Assembly: GCA_023418315.1 (NCBI GenBank)
Contig: JAEZZY010000046.1
Location: forward strand, 1-30,247
Direction: 5' to 3'
DNA length: 30,247 nt
Source: Bacteroidota bacterium
Lineage (GTDB): Bacteria; Bacteroidota; Bacteroidia; Chitinophagales; Chitinophagaceae
In this document: positions 7,399 through 14,138 of the stretch, one piece after another
How positions within the stretch are numbered: position 1 is the first letter of the stretch
Layout: every line of letters begins with the position of its first letter
Made by a program: the position numbers and the translations under genes
The notes under the pieces: generated by a model
What the model saw: only the letters and a program-made list of their open reading frames with translations
What the model was told of the DNA's origin: nothing
Databases searched by the model: none

Positions 7399-8739
7399 AT
7401 GGGATGTGGAAATTGCGGCACGGGCGCCAATGGAAAGCCTGCAGGCTGCAAAAGTAACGGCGGATGCAGTTCCGGAGGTTGCAACAGGTTGAATGTTTTT
7501 GACTGGCTGAGCGAATTGCCCTTGCAAGACCATGCCAAGCCGTACAATGTCATTGAAGTATCGTTCAATAAAGGAAGCCGTAAAGATTTTTTCAGAAACA
7601 ATACACCGCATGTGCTTGAAAAAGGACAAATGATATCCGTAGAAGGTACAAGCGGCTACGATGTAGGCATGGTAAATCTCACCGGCGAGTTGGTGCGTCT
7701 GCAAATGAAGAAATATGGAGTAAAGGATGACATGAACATTAAACGCGTCATGCGCCTTGCTACAGATGAGGATCTTTCCAGTTTTCAAAAAAATAAAGAA
7801 AGAGAGCAGGAAGTAATGGTGCGAAGCAGAGCGATAGCCCGGCAGATGAATCTGGAAATGAAAATCTGCGAAGTGGAAATCCAGGCAGATGGCAAAAAAG
7901 CAACCTTTTTCTATACGGCAGATGCCCGTGTGGATTTTAGGGAGCTGATTAAAACCTATGCCAACGAATTTAAGCTGAAGGTGGAAATGAAGCAGATAGG
8001 TGCCAGGCAGGAAAGTGGAAAAATTGGCGGTATAGGCTCTTGCGGCAGAGAACTTTGTTGCAGCACCTGGCTTACCGATTTTAAATCCGTGAATACGACT
8101 GCTGCCCGTTATCAGAATTTATCTATCAATCAAACGAAACTTTCCGGTCAGTGCGGACGGCTTAAATGCTGCCTTAATTACGAACTGGATACTTATATGG
8201 ATGCGTTGAGGGGTTTTCCCGACCATGCCGATACCATTGAGACCCGCCAGGGAACAGCTCATCTCCAGAAAAAAGATATTTTCAAGAACCTGATGTGGTA
8301 TAGCTTTAAGGAAAGCAATAAACAATACCCCTTGTCTATAGCACGTGTCCGCGAAATTTTGAAATTAAATAAAGAAGGTAAAAAACCGGATGAGCTACAG
8401 CCGGAAGAACTTGAAGTGAATACGGCTAAGAGCTCGGTAAAAGCCGAAATGGGTTTTGTGAATGATGTAGGACAAATCTCATTAAAAGCCTTAGAAAAAT
8501 CCCCTAATAAAAGAAAAGGAAAACCGAAACAAAAATCGCCACAAGGAGCGCAGCAGCCATCCGCTGCAAGCAATCGTGCGCCGCAACGTCCTTCCGGCAA
8601 GCCGTCGCCACAAGGTCAGCCGCCGCGAAAGGGTGGAGGTCAGCCTCGTCAAGAAGGTGGAGTACCATCCCAGCGCCAAGACCGCCCCAAAGGAAACGGA
8701 AACAGACCGGAGCGCAAGGATAGGGATGCGCGAAAATAA
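7399..8739 (+). CDS. PSP1-domain RicT-like protein with Cys-rich N-terminus and basic tail
   Basis: This 446-residue protein carries the PSP1 domain of RicT (YaaT). In Bacillus subtilis RicT belongs to an iron-sulfur-containing complex affecting RNA processing and development; in Bacteroidota its role is unsettled. The N-terminus has five cysteines in 28 residues (C3, C6, C17, C23, C28; MGCGNCGTG ... CSSGGCNRL). The core holds the two family signatures CGRELCCSTW (C215, C220, C221) and CGRLKCCLNYE (C252, C257, C258). From ~residue 370 the tail is a Lys/Arg/Gly/Pro/Gln-rich low-complexity stretch of the kind that often binds RNA. I use the ATG at 7399 over the TTG two codons upstream. No RicA or RicF homologue is visible. 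It is convergent with the response regulator at 8749, only 9 bp apart. Confidence 0.88.
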   Translation: MGCGNCGTGANGKPAGCKSNGGCSSGGCNRLNVFDWLSELPLQDHAKPYNVIEVSFNKGSRKDFFRNNTPHVLEKGQMISVEGTSGYDVGMVNLTGELVRLQMKKYGVKDDMNIKRVMRLATDEDLSSFQKNKEREQEVMVRSRAIARQMNLEMKICEVEIQADGKKATFFYTADARVDFRELIKTYANEFKLKVEMKQIGARQESGKIGGIGSCGRELCCSTWLTDFKSVNTTAARYQNLSINQTKLSGQCGRLKCCLNYELDTYMDALRGFPDHADTIETRQGTAHLQKKDIFKNLMWYSFKESNKQYPLSIARVREILKLNKEGKKPDELQPEELEVNTAKSSVKAEMGFVNDVGQISLKALEKSPNKRKGKPKQKSPQGAQQPSAASNRAPQRPSGKPSPQGQPPRKGGGQPRQEGGVPSQRQDRPKGNGNRPERKDRDARK

Positions 8740-8748
8740 TCTTAGCGG

Positions 8749-9387
8749 TTATCGTTCAATCAACCCAAGCGTATAGGCACATTTGATCAGCATCTCACGA
8801 GAGGAGACACTGAGTTTTTTGAACAATAAGTTTTTATAAGCGGTAAGAATGGTGCGGTTCATGTTCAATTCTTCGCAGATTTCCCGGTTGGTTTTATTGG
8901 TACACAGGTTTTTTAATACTTTCAATTCCAGGTCGGTAATCAGCTCGTTTTTACTATGCTCCAGCTCATTGGGGTTGATACCACTTTCGTAAAAACTGCC
9001 GGTGTAATGGACGTTTAGCAAAGCTTTCACTACGGTAGCCGCATCCGCATATTTATCCATAATGCCGTTACAGCCTATGGCAATGGCTTTTTTTACATTA
9101 TAAGGATGAACGGCTTTTGAAAATAAAACAAATTTTAAATCCGGCACAGCATGTTTAAAGGCTTCTATATAATGCGCCGTTTCATCTTTATGAAGATGCC
9201 AGTCGGCTATGCAAATGGCAATATCTTTATGCGTGGCAATATATTCTTTTAGCGCTTCTACCTTATCCGTAGCAAAATGCACGTTCATATTTTCATGAGT
9301 GCCGATAAAAAATTCCATGCCGCTTCGGAAAATGGCATCGCTTATGACCAAGGCTATTTTTATTTCTTTTTTTGATTTACCGTCCAT
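8749..9387 (-). CDS. Atypical NarL/LuxR-type response regulator
   Basis: 212 residues: an N-terminal receiver-like domain (~10-130) and a C-terminal LuxR-type helix-turn-helix (~150-212, ITDLELKVLKNLCTNKTNREI ... MNRTILTAYKNLLFKKLSV). The phosphoacceptor Asp62 (ICIADWH), the switch Ser90 and Lys112 (MDKYA) are kept. The first of the two acidic metal ligands is Ser16 (VISDAIFRSGM, S16-D17), so Mg2+ binding and phosphorylation may be weakened. It sits 10 bp downstream of a more canonical paralogue on the same strand, so the two are probably co-transcribed. No histidine kinase is adjacent. The target genes are unknown. Confidence 0.85.
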   Translation of the reverse strand: MDGKSKKEIKIALVISDAIFRSGMEFFIGTHENMNVHFATDKVEALKEYIATHKDIAICIADWHLHKDETAHYIEAFKHAVPDLKFVLFSKAVHPYNVKKAIAIGCNGIMDKYADAATVVKALLNVHYTGSFYESGINPNELEHSKNELITDLELKVLKNLCTNKTNREICEELNMNRTILTAYKNLLFKKLSVSSREMLIKCAYTLGLIER

Positions 9388-9397
9388 CTTTCTTACA

Positions 9398-10042
9398 CTA
9401 TTTTACAGACAAGATACCGATGTGGATAGCAAATAGAATCAGCTCCGCACGGTCTTTCACTTTTATTTTTTTATAGAGTGATTCTTTTAGTTTTTCACAT
9501 TCCTTCATGCTAATACCCATATTGCGGGCTATATCTTTCATGCCGGCCTCTGTGCAAAGCTGCGATAATATATCCAGTTCCAGATAGGATAAATGGAAGG
9601 TAAGGCTTTCATGCGTTATTTTTTCTTTATCCATAGGATTGTAATTCTCACTTACAAAATCTCCCTGGTCGTGGATGGATTTTAAAGCGCGATAGAGCTT
9701 ATCCGGGGTAAAACCTTTCAGCATAAAGCCATTGGCGCCGATCTTGATGGTGCGGATAATGCTCAGCTCGTTGCTAATGGAAGAAAGCACCAGCACTTTC
9801 ACATCGGGATATTCTTCCCGCATCCGTTTGAGTGCCTGATAGGCATCGGGCATCGAAATGTCTATAATACATATATCCGGAGCAGCAGACAGCCTTCCTA
9901 TGCCGGCGAATAAAGAATCAATATCTTCTGCACTTACCTCAATGGACAGGTCGTCAAAACCTTCTATTGTTTTGTGTAGGCCGGCACGGAAGATGGCATT
10001 GTCATCGGCTATGCCGATCGTGATTTTCTTGCTTAAGGACAT
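9398..10042 (-). CDS. NarL/LuxR-type response regulator
   Basis: 214 residues: a receiver domain with the acidic pair D13-D14 (GIADDNAIFRAG), phosphoacceptor D61 (CIIDISMPD), switch S87/S88 and K109 (GFMLKG), then a LuxR-type helix-turn-helix (~150-214, LSYLELDILSQLCTEAGMKDI ... CEKLKESLYKKIKVKDR). It is fully canonical in the phosphorylation residues, unlike its downstream neighbour. The two proteins resemble each other along their length, which suggests an old tandem duplication. It is divergent from the small XRE-type regulator at 10208 across ~165 bp. The cognate kinase is not in the window. Confidence 0.9.
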   Translation of the reverse strand: MSLSKKITIGIADDNAIFRAGLHKTIEGFDDLSIEVSAEDIDSLFAGIGRLSAAPDICIIDISMPDAYQALKRMREEYPDVKVLVLSSISNELSIIRTIKIGANGFMLKGFTPDKLYRALKSIHDQGDFVSENYNPMDKEKITHESLTFHLSYLELDILSQLCTEAGMKDIARNMGISMKECEKLKESLYKKIKVKDRAELILFAIHIGILSVK

Positions 10043-10166
10043 GGTTTCCTCTGTTTTGTTTTACGGTCAGTACCTCGTCAAAATACAATCTATTTGCAAA
10101 AAAACAACGCTTTAAAAGATGTTTTGAAGTTGTGGAAAAATATAGGGGATTTTGTACAACATATTT

Positions 10167-10174
10167 TATATTTG
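10167..10174 (+). promoter_or_regulatory. -7 promoter element of the XRE-type regulator
   Basis: TATATTTG, an exact TAnnTTTG match, puts the start near 10181, ~27 nt before the ATG at 10208. It lies downstream of an in-frame ATG at 10094, which argues that the longer reading frame is not the real gene. Confidence 0.45.
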
Positions 10175-10207
10175 TCTCTGAAAATCAACCCGCTTGCATT
10201 ATCCCTG

Positions 10208-10519
10208 ATGAGAGAGCTCGTAGCCAGATTAAAACAATTTATTGATGACAAAGGCATAGGTGTTATAGACCTTGCCTTGCTGCTGGGTTACTCCTCGCCA
10301 CAAAAGCTGTATAGGCTGTTTAATACCGAAAATGCAAGCCCCAGTGTGCAGATTATAGAAGATATTTCAAACAAATTTGAAGACCTGAATCTCAACTGGC
10401 TGTTTACGGGAAAAGGGAAAATGTATAATCCTACCAATGTTGATTACGACTTCAAGGAAAAATATTATCAATGCCTTGAAGAAAAAGAACAACTCTATAA
10501 AAAGCTGCTGAAAGGCTGA
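10208..10519 (+). CDS. Small XRE-type helix-turn-helix regulator
   Basis: 103 residues from the ATG at 10208 (MRELVARLKQFIDDKGIGV). The helix-turn-helix spans ~8-65: IDLALLLGYSSPQKLYRLFN is the recognition region, and EDLNLNWLFTGKGKMY is the usual end of this domain in Bacteroidota and phage repressors. A charged C-terminal helix (DFKEKYYQCLEEKEQLYKKL) may form a dimer coiled coil. An in-frame ATG at 10094 would add 38 residues without recognisable similarity and would precede the likely promoter, so I prefer the short form. It lies divergent to the tandem response regulators and may regulate them. No phage genes surround it. Confidence 0.75.
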   Translation: MRELVARLKQFIDDKGIGVIDLALLLGYSSPQKLYRLFNTENASPSVQIIEDISNKFEDLNLNWLFTGKGKMYNPTNVDYDFKEKYYQCLEEKEQLYKKLLKG

Positions 10520-10667
10520 TTTTACGCGTGTTTTTATAGGTTTATAGCAATATCCCTCTAACGATTTTTGCGTATATTTTTCTTTTTTACTAATTTTTAT
10601 TCTCCTACAGCTTTTCTCGTTTCCCGGATACTCTACCCAAAAAATAAAAAATAATTTATCGGGGAGA

Positions 10668-10698
10668 TTTGGTTTTGTAAAATTATACCGTATATTTG
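10668..10698 (+). promoter_or_regulatory. Upstream promoter P1 ahead of the lone receiver gene
   Basis: TTTG (10668-10671), 19-bp spacer, TATATTTG (10691-10698): an exact Bacteroidota -33/-7 pair. The predicted start is near 10705, leaving a ~170-nt leader. Confidence 0.6.
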
Positions 10699-10710
10699 TT
10701 ATCAAAGATG

Positions 10711-10741
10711 TTTGAATATAGTAAACTCTGTTTTACATTTG
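10711..10741 (+). promoter_or_regulatory. Downstream promoter P2 ahead of the lone receiver gene
   Basis: TTTG (10711-10714), 19-bp spacer, TACATTTG (10734-10741): a second exact -33/-7 pair 43 bp after P1. The predicted start is near 10748. Confidence 0.6.
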
Positions 10742-10747
10742 ATTCAC

Positions 10748-10853
10748 GCATTCGTAAGTAGAAAATTCGTTCTAGTATATAAGTAGAATAAGCTCTTTAG
10801 GTTGACGTATAGAAAAGCGAAAAAGCTGTGCCTTTCTAGGCACGGCTTATTTT
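10748..10853 (+). ncRNA. Candidate ~105-nt small RNA or attenuated leader
   Basis: From P2 to the terminator-like hairpin (10823-10853) there is no open frame of note. Either a discrete RNA of about 105 nt (150 nt from P1) ends here, or this is a long leader whose hairpin limits read-through into the receiver gene. I could not fold it into the long double-stranded form expected of 6S RNA. Confidence 0.35.
10823..10853 (+). terminator. Terminator-like hairpin before the lone receiver gene
   Basis: A 10-bp stem AAGCTGTGCC (10823-10832) with GGCACGGCTT (10839-10848), one G-U pair, loop TTTCTA, then ATTTT. The U-tract is short and interrupted, so termination may be partial. Confidence 0.55.
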
Positions 10854-10876
10854 AAAAATTTATTAAAACTTATTTT

Positions 10877-11341
10877 ATGATGACAGCTCGTAATCCAATC
10901 AACATTCTATATGTTGATGATGAAATCAACAACCTATTGTCTTTTAAGGCAATGTTTCGTTTGAAATATAATGTTCATTTAGCATTGAACATTAAAGAAG
11001 CCACCCAAGTACTGGAAAAAAACACTATCCATATTCTGCTTACCGACCATCGGATGCCCGATATTACCGGTTTGGATTTAGTAGAAATTATAGGGAATAA
11101 ATATTCAAACCCTGTAGCTATTCTTGTAACAGGCTGCGCTCCGGAAAGAGAAGCCAGGGAGGCGATTATGCAAGGAAAGATTTATGCTTGCCTGCCTAAA
11201 CCCTGGGATGAACTAAGGCTGGAGCAAATGCTCAATGAAGCCTATGCTTATTATAAATTGAGAAACGAATCGAAAGTTTCGATTACCAATTTGCTTGCTA
11301 ACCAATATCTGAAATCTCAAACATCTATATCTGCATTTTAA
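10877..11341 (+). CDS. Stand-alone receiver-domain protein
   Basis: A 154-residue CheY-like protein with no output domain. The receiver residues are all present: D14-D15 (ILYVDDEINN), phosphoacceptor D57 (LLTDHRMPDITGLD), T85 (ILVTGC) and K108 (CLPKPWDE). The DHRMP and KPWD wording is typical of receivers that occur in HD-GYP or hybrid-kinase proteins. About 30 residues follow (NEAYAYYKLRNESKV...) that could form a short helix. It lacks a partner kinase nearby and is reached only from a long leader. A second ATG one codon in (10880) could also be used. It is followed by a strong terminator, so it is monocistronic. It probably acts by protein-protein contact in a phosphorelay. Confidence 0.88.
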   Translation: MMTARNPINILYVDDEINNLLSFKAMFRLKYNVHLALNIKEATQVLEKNTIHILLTDHRMPDITGLDLVEIIGNKYSNPVAILVTGCAPEREAREAIMQGKIYACLPKPWDELRLEQMLNEAYAYYKLRNESKVSITNLLANQYLKSQTSISAF

Positions 11342-11366
11342 CCTCTGTAAAAAATCTCGTGCAAAT

Positions 11367-11395
11367 AAAGGCTGCCTGATGAAGGCAGCCTTTTT
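11367..11395. terminator. Terminator between the receiver gene and accC
   Basis: An 11-bp stem (AAAGGCTGCCT 11367-11377 with 11383-11393), a 5-nt loop and T tract on the plus strand. The A-run on the left arm makes it usable from the accC side too. Confidence 0.85.
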
Positions 11396-11420
11396 AGTTT
11401 CCTCGGGAGATGCTACGCGC

Positions 11421-12758
11421 TTATTTTAATTCAAAGCTTTCGATAAACTTCGTAGTGAAGTTTCCTTCCCGGAAGTCTTTGTTTTTCATAAGCTGCTGAT
11501 GAAACGGAATGGTGGTTTTAACGCCTTCTATCACATACTCGCTGAGCGCACGCTCCATCGTATGGATTGCTTCTTCTCTTGTTTGTGCGATAGCAATTAT
11601 TTTACTAATCATAGAATCGTAAAAAGGAGGGATGGTATAGCCTGCATAGATATGCGAATCTACCCGCACGCCGTGCCCGCCTGGTGTATGCAGCACCGTG
11701 ATGTGTCCGGGGCTAGGGCGGAAATCGTTATAAGGATCTTCGGCATTGATGCGGCATTCGATGGCGTGCATCTGCGGCTCATAATTTTTTCCGCTTATAG
11801 GTATGCCGGCTGCAATTTTTATTTGTTCTTTGATGAGATCGAAGTTAATCACTTCTTCCGTTACGCAATGTTCTACCTGGATGCGGGTGTTCATTTCCAT
11901 AAAGTAGAAATTACGATGTTTATCCACTAAAAATTCTATGGTGCCTACGCTTTCATAATTGATGGCGGAAGCGGCTTTTATAGCGGCTTCTCCCATTTTC
12001 CGGCGAAGCTCCGGGGTCATGAATGGCGAGGGCGATTCTTCCAACAGTTTTTGGTGTCTGCGTTGGATGGAGCAATCCCGTTCGCTGAGGTGGCATACGG
12101 TTCCGAACTGGTCGCCGGCAATCTGGATTTCTATATGGCGGGGTTCTTCTACAAATTTTTCCATGTAGATTCCGTCATTTTTGAAAGATGCGGCAGCTTC
12201 CGCTTTGGCAGTAGTATAGGCACGCTCCATTTCTTTTTCTTCCCACACTACACGCATGCCTTTGCCGCCGCCGCCGGCAGTAGCTTTTATAATGACGGGG
12301 TAGCCCATTTCTTTTGCCAGTTTCCTGGCTTCATCAAGGCTTTCCAGCAATCCTTCTGAACCGGGAATGCACGGTACGCCGGCTTTTACCATTGTTTCTT
12401 TTGCCGTCATCTTATCGCCCATAGCGCGGATCATTTCCGGTGTGGGTCCGATGAATTTGATATGGTATTGTGCGCAGATTTCTGCAAATTTTGCATTTTC
12501 TGCAAGGAAGCCGTAGCCGGGGTGGATGGCATCTGCATTGGTGATTTCTGCCGCTGCCATAATGTGTGGGATATTCAGATAAGAATCTCCGCTTTGTGCC
12601 TTGCCTATACATACGGCTTCATCTGCAAAACGCACGTGCAGACTGTCTTTATCGGCAGTAGAATAGACTGCTACCGTTTTAATACCCATCTCCCGACAAG
12701 TGCGGATGACACGCAAAGCAATCTCTCCACGGTTGGCAATCAGTATTTTTTTGAACAT
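11421..12758 (-). CDS. accC: Acetyl-CoA carboxylase, biotin carboxylase subunit
   Basis: This 445-residue ATP-grasp enzyme carboxylates the biotin on AccB, the first half-reaction of malonyl-CoA synthesis for fatty acids. The N-terminus KKILIANRGEIALRVIRTC is the family signature. The glycine-rich ATP loop is TAGGGGKGMR; HLSERDCSIQRRHQKLLEE and FYFMEMNTRIQVEHCVTE carry the active-site Glu, Asn and Arg. The length is normal for stand-alone AccC. It is the last gene of efp-accB-accC, 88 bp after accB. That gap holds four copies of AGCTAAT. The AccA and AccD subunits are not in the window. Confidence 0.98.
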   Translation of the reverse strand: MFKKILIANRGEIALRVIRTCREMGIKTVAVYSTADKDSLHVRFADEAVCIGKAQSGDSYLNIPHIMAAAEITNADAIHPGYGFLAENAKFAEICAQYHIKFIGPTPEMIRAMGDKMTAKETMVKAGVPCIPGSEGLLESLDEARKLAKEMGYPVIIKATAGGGGKGMRVVWEEKEMERAYTTAKAEAAASFKNDGIYMEKFVEEPRHIEIQIAGDQFGTVCHLSERDCSIQRRHQKLLEESPSPFMTPELRRKMGEAAIKAASAINYESVGTIEFLVDKHRNFYFMEMNTRIQVEHCVTEEVINFDLIKEQIKIAAGIPISGKNYEPQMHAIECRINAEDPYNDFRPSPGHITVLHTPGGHGVRVDSHIYAGYTIPPFYDSMISKIIAIAQTREEAIHTMERALSEYVIEGVKTTIPFHQQLMKNKDFREGNFTTKFIESFELK

Positions 12759-12769
12759 AAGTTTAACTT

Positions 12770-12842
12770 AGCTAATAACTGGCTGATTTGATAATTTGAG
12801 GAAACCTGAATAGCTAATTAACCGATAAGCTAATTAGCTAAT
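12770..12842. repeat. Four AGCTAAT copies between accB and accC
   Basis: AGCTAAT occurs at 12770-12776, 12812-12818, 12828-12834 and 12836-12842, the last two 8 bp apart and overlapping the palindrome CTAATTAG. They fill most of the 88-bp accB-accC gap. The function is unknown. Confidence 0.55.
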
Positions 12843-12846
12843 GATT

Positions 12847-13347
12847 CTATACTTTTTCAATTTCAAACAAGGGTTGGTCGTATTCTACGGGGGAAGCATC
12901 ATCTGCCAGTACCCGAACGATTCTTCCTGAAAAATCGCTTTCTATTTCATTGAAAAGTTTCATGGCTTCGATGATGCAGATCACATCGCCTGGTTTTATA
13001 TCATCGCCCACATTTACAAATGCAGGTTTATCCGGTGAGGGGCTGCGGTAAAACGTACCAATCATAGGAGATTTGATGATGGTGGTATTGCCTCCGGAAG
13101 TTGCCGGTGCGTGTACGGGTGGGGCAGCCGCTTCAGCAGGCTGTGCAGGTGCGGCTATGGAAGCCTGGGGAGCAGCAGTTTGTAGGGGCTGCATAGGCAT
13201 TGGCGCTTGCACGGCTACAAACTGGGTTTCGCTTACTTGCGATTGCTGTTTGATGGTTATTTTAAAATCTCCCTGCTCTATCTTCAGTTCACTGATGTTT
13301 GATTTGTTGATGGCTTTTATCAACTCCTGTATTTGCTTGTATTCCAT
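12847..13347 (-). CDS. accB: Biotin carboxyl carrier protein of acetyl-CoA carboxylase
   Basis: 166 residues. The N-terminal segment (~1-40, MEYKQIQELIKAINKSNISE) is typical of AccB. A flexible Ala/Pro/Gln-rich linker runs from ~45 to 85. The C-terminal biotinyl domain (~90-166) has KSPMIGTFYRSPSP and the biotin attachment site EAMKL, with Lys130 as the modified residue, followed by NEIESDFSGRIV. It carries the carboxyl group from AccC to the carboxyltransferase. It lies 37 bp after efp and upstream of accC, the standard order in this phylum. Confidence 0.98.
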   Translation of the reverse strand: MEYKQIQELIKAINKSNISELKIEQGDFKITIKQQSQVSETQFVAVQAPMPMQPLQTAAPQASIAAPAQPAEAAAPPVHAPATSGGNTTIIKSPMIGTFYRSPSPDKPAFVNVGDDIKPGDVICIIEAMKLFNEIESDFSGRIVRVLADDASPVEYDQPLFEIEKV

Positions 13348-13384
13348 AAGGAAGTTTTTTTTGTATTGGTAGGATGAAAATAAA

Positions 13385-13948
13385 CTATTTTACTCGTTCT
13401 ACATAGGCACCTGTCTTTGTGTCTATTTTTATCATTTCATCAGTATTTACAAACAAGGGTACCATTACGGTAGCGCCTGTTTCTACGGTAGCGGGCTTCA
13501 GGGTGCGGGTAGCGGTATCGCCTTTTAGTCCCGGTTCGGAATAAGTAATCTTCAGATTCACGGTGGGCGGCAGCTCTACACTCATGGCCAGTTCCGATTC
13601 TGTATTGACCAAAATAAAACATTCCTGTCCGTCTTTATATAGTTCGGGACGGTCTATTTTATTTTCCTCCATGCTGATTTGCTCAAAGGTGTTGGTGTCC
13701 ATAAAATTGTAGCCTGTATCATCTTTATACAAAAACTGATAAGGACGGCGCTCCACGCGTACCGGATGAATGGTATCGCCGGAGTTCCAGGTTTTTTCTA
13801 TGCTACGTGTGTTATCCACCCCTTTTAGTTTTGCCCATACTTTTGCTGCGGCGCGGGCGGTTTTATTTTGTCCGAATTCGATTACGGAATAAAGTCCATC
13901 ATCCAGTTTGATGATAAGACCGTTTCTCATGTCTGCGGTAGTTGCCAT
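13385..13948 (-). CDS. efp: Elongation factor P with an arginine at the tip position
   Basis: 187 residues with the three-domain EF-P layout. EF-P enters the ribosome between P and E sites and relieves stalling at proline stretches. The N-terminal start (MATTADMRNGLIIKLDDGLY), RVERRPYQFLYKDDTGYNFMD, and the C-terminal signature GLKGDTATRTLKPATVETGA are all present. The loop that reaches the P-site tRNA is unusual. Where many EF-Ps read PGKG (Lys34 in E. coli), this one reads KTARAAAKVWAKLKGV, aligning Arg32 with the modified residue. Arg32 is the type rhamnosylated by EarP in Pseudomonas. No EarP-like gene is seen here. The gene heads efp-accB-accC. Confidence 0.96.
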   Translation of the reverse strand: MATTADMRNGLIIKLDDGLYSVIEFGQNKTARAAAKVWAKLKGVDNTRSIEKTWNSGDTIHPVRVERRPYQFLYKDDTGYNFMDTNTFEQISMEENKIDRPELYKDGQECFILVNTESELAMSVELPPTVNLKITYSEPGLKGDTATRTLKPATVETGATVMVPLFVNTDEMIKIDTKTGAYVERVK

Positions 13949-13970
13949 TATTTATTTTTTATGCGGAGGG

Positions 13971-13978
13971 CAAAGGTA
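13971..13978 (-). promoter_or_regulatory. -7 promoter element of the efp-accB-accC operon
   Basis: TACCTTTG on the minus strand, exactly TAnnTTTG, gives a leader of only ~15-20 nt to the efp ATG at 13948. No clear -33 element is seen. Confidence 0.55.
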
Positions 13979-14138
13979 AACATTTGGGCTAAAAACTCAT
14001 ATTTCCTCCAGACTATAGCAATAAAGAAAATACAAGACATTTTTACCGACATTATACCTCTGCTCACCGACTGCGGACTGTGATTAGCCTATTTACTCTG
14101 TTTTATAGGGCGGCGGCATCCTACTTTTACCGTACAAA

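Larger units (their letters stand above)
10520..10876. other. 357-bp intergenic region with two promoters and a hairpin
   Basis: No gene is visible. The left half (10520-10660) is AT-rich and has no structure I could support. The right half holds two tandem TAnnTTTG promoters, a 9-bp direct repeat TAAGTAGAA (10755-10763 and 10780-10788), and a hairpin with a T-rich tail that ends 23 bp before the receiver gene. Confidence 0.6.

Noticed and set aside
8259..8679. Minus-strand frames opposite the ricT-like tail
   Set aside because: They mirror the low-complexity basic tail and have no family features.
10094..10207. Extended N-terminus of the XRE-type regulator (start at 10094)
   Set aside because: The added 38 residues lack similarity, and the TATATTTG promoter element lies inside them.
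10755..10788. TAAGTAGAA direct repeat as a defined operator
   Set aside because: Two 9-bp AT-rich copies 25 bp apart lie downstream of both promoters; too weak to call a binding site on its own.
10748..10853. 6S or 6S-Flavo RNA
   Set aside because: Length is in range, but I could not pair the 5' and 3' parts into the long bulged duplex with a central bubble. Only the final hairpin is solid.
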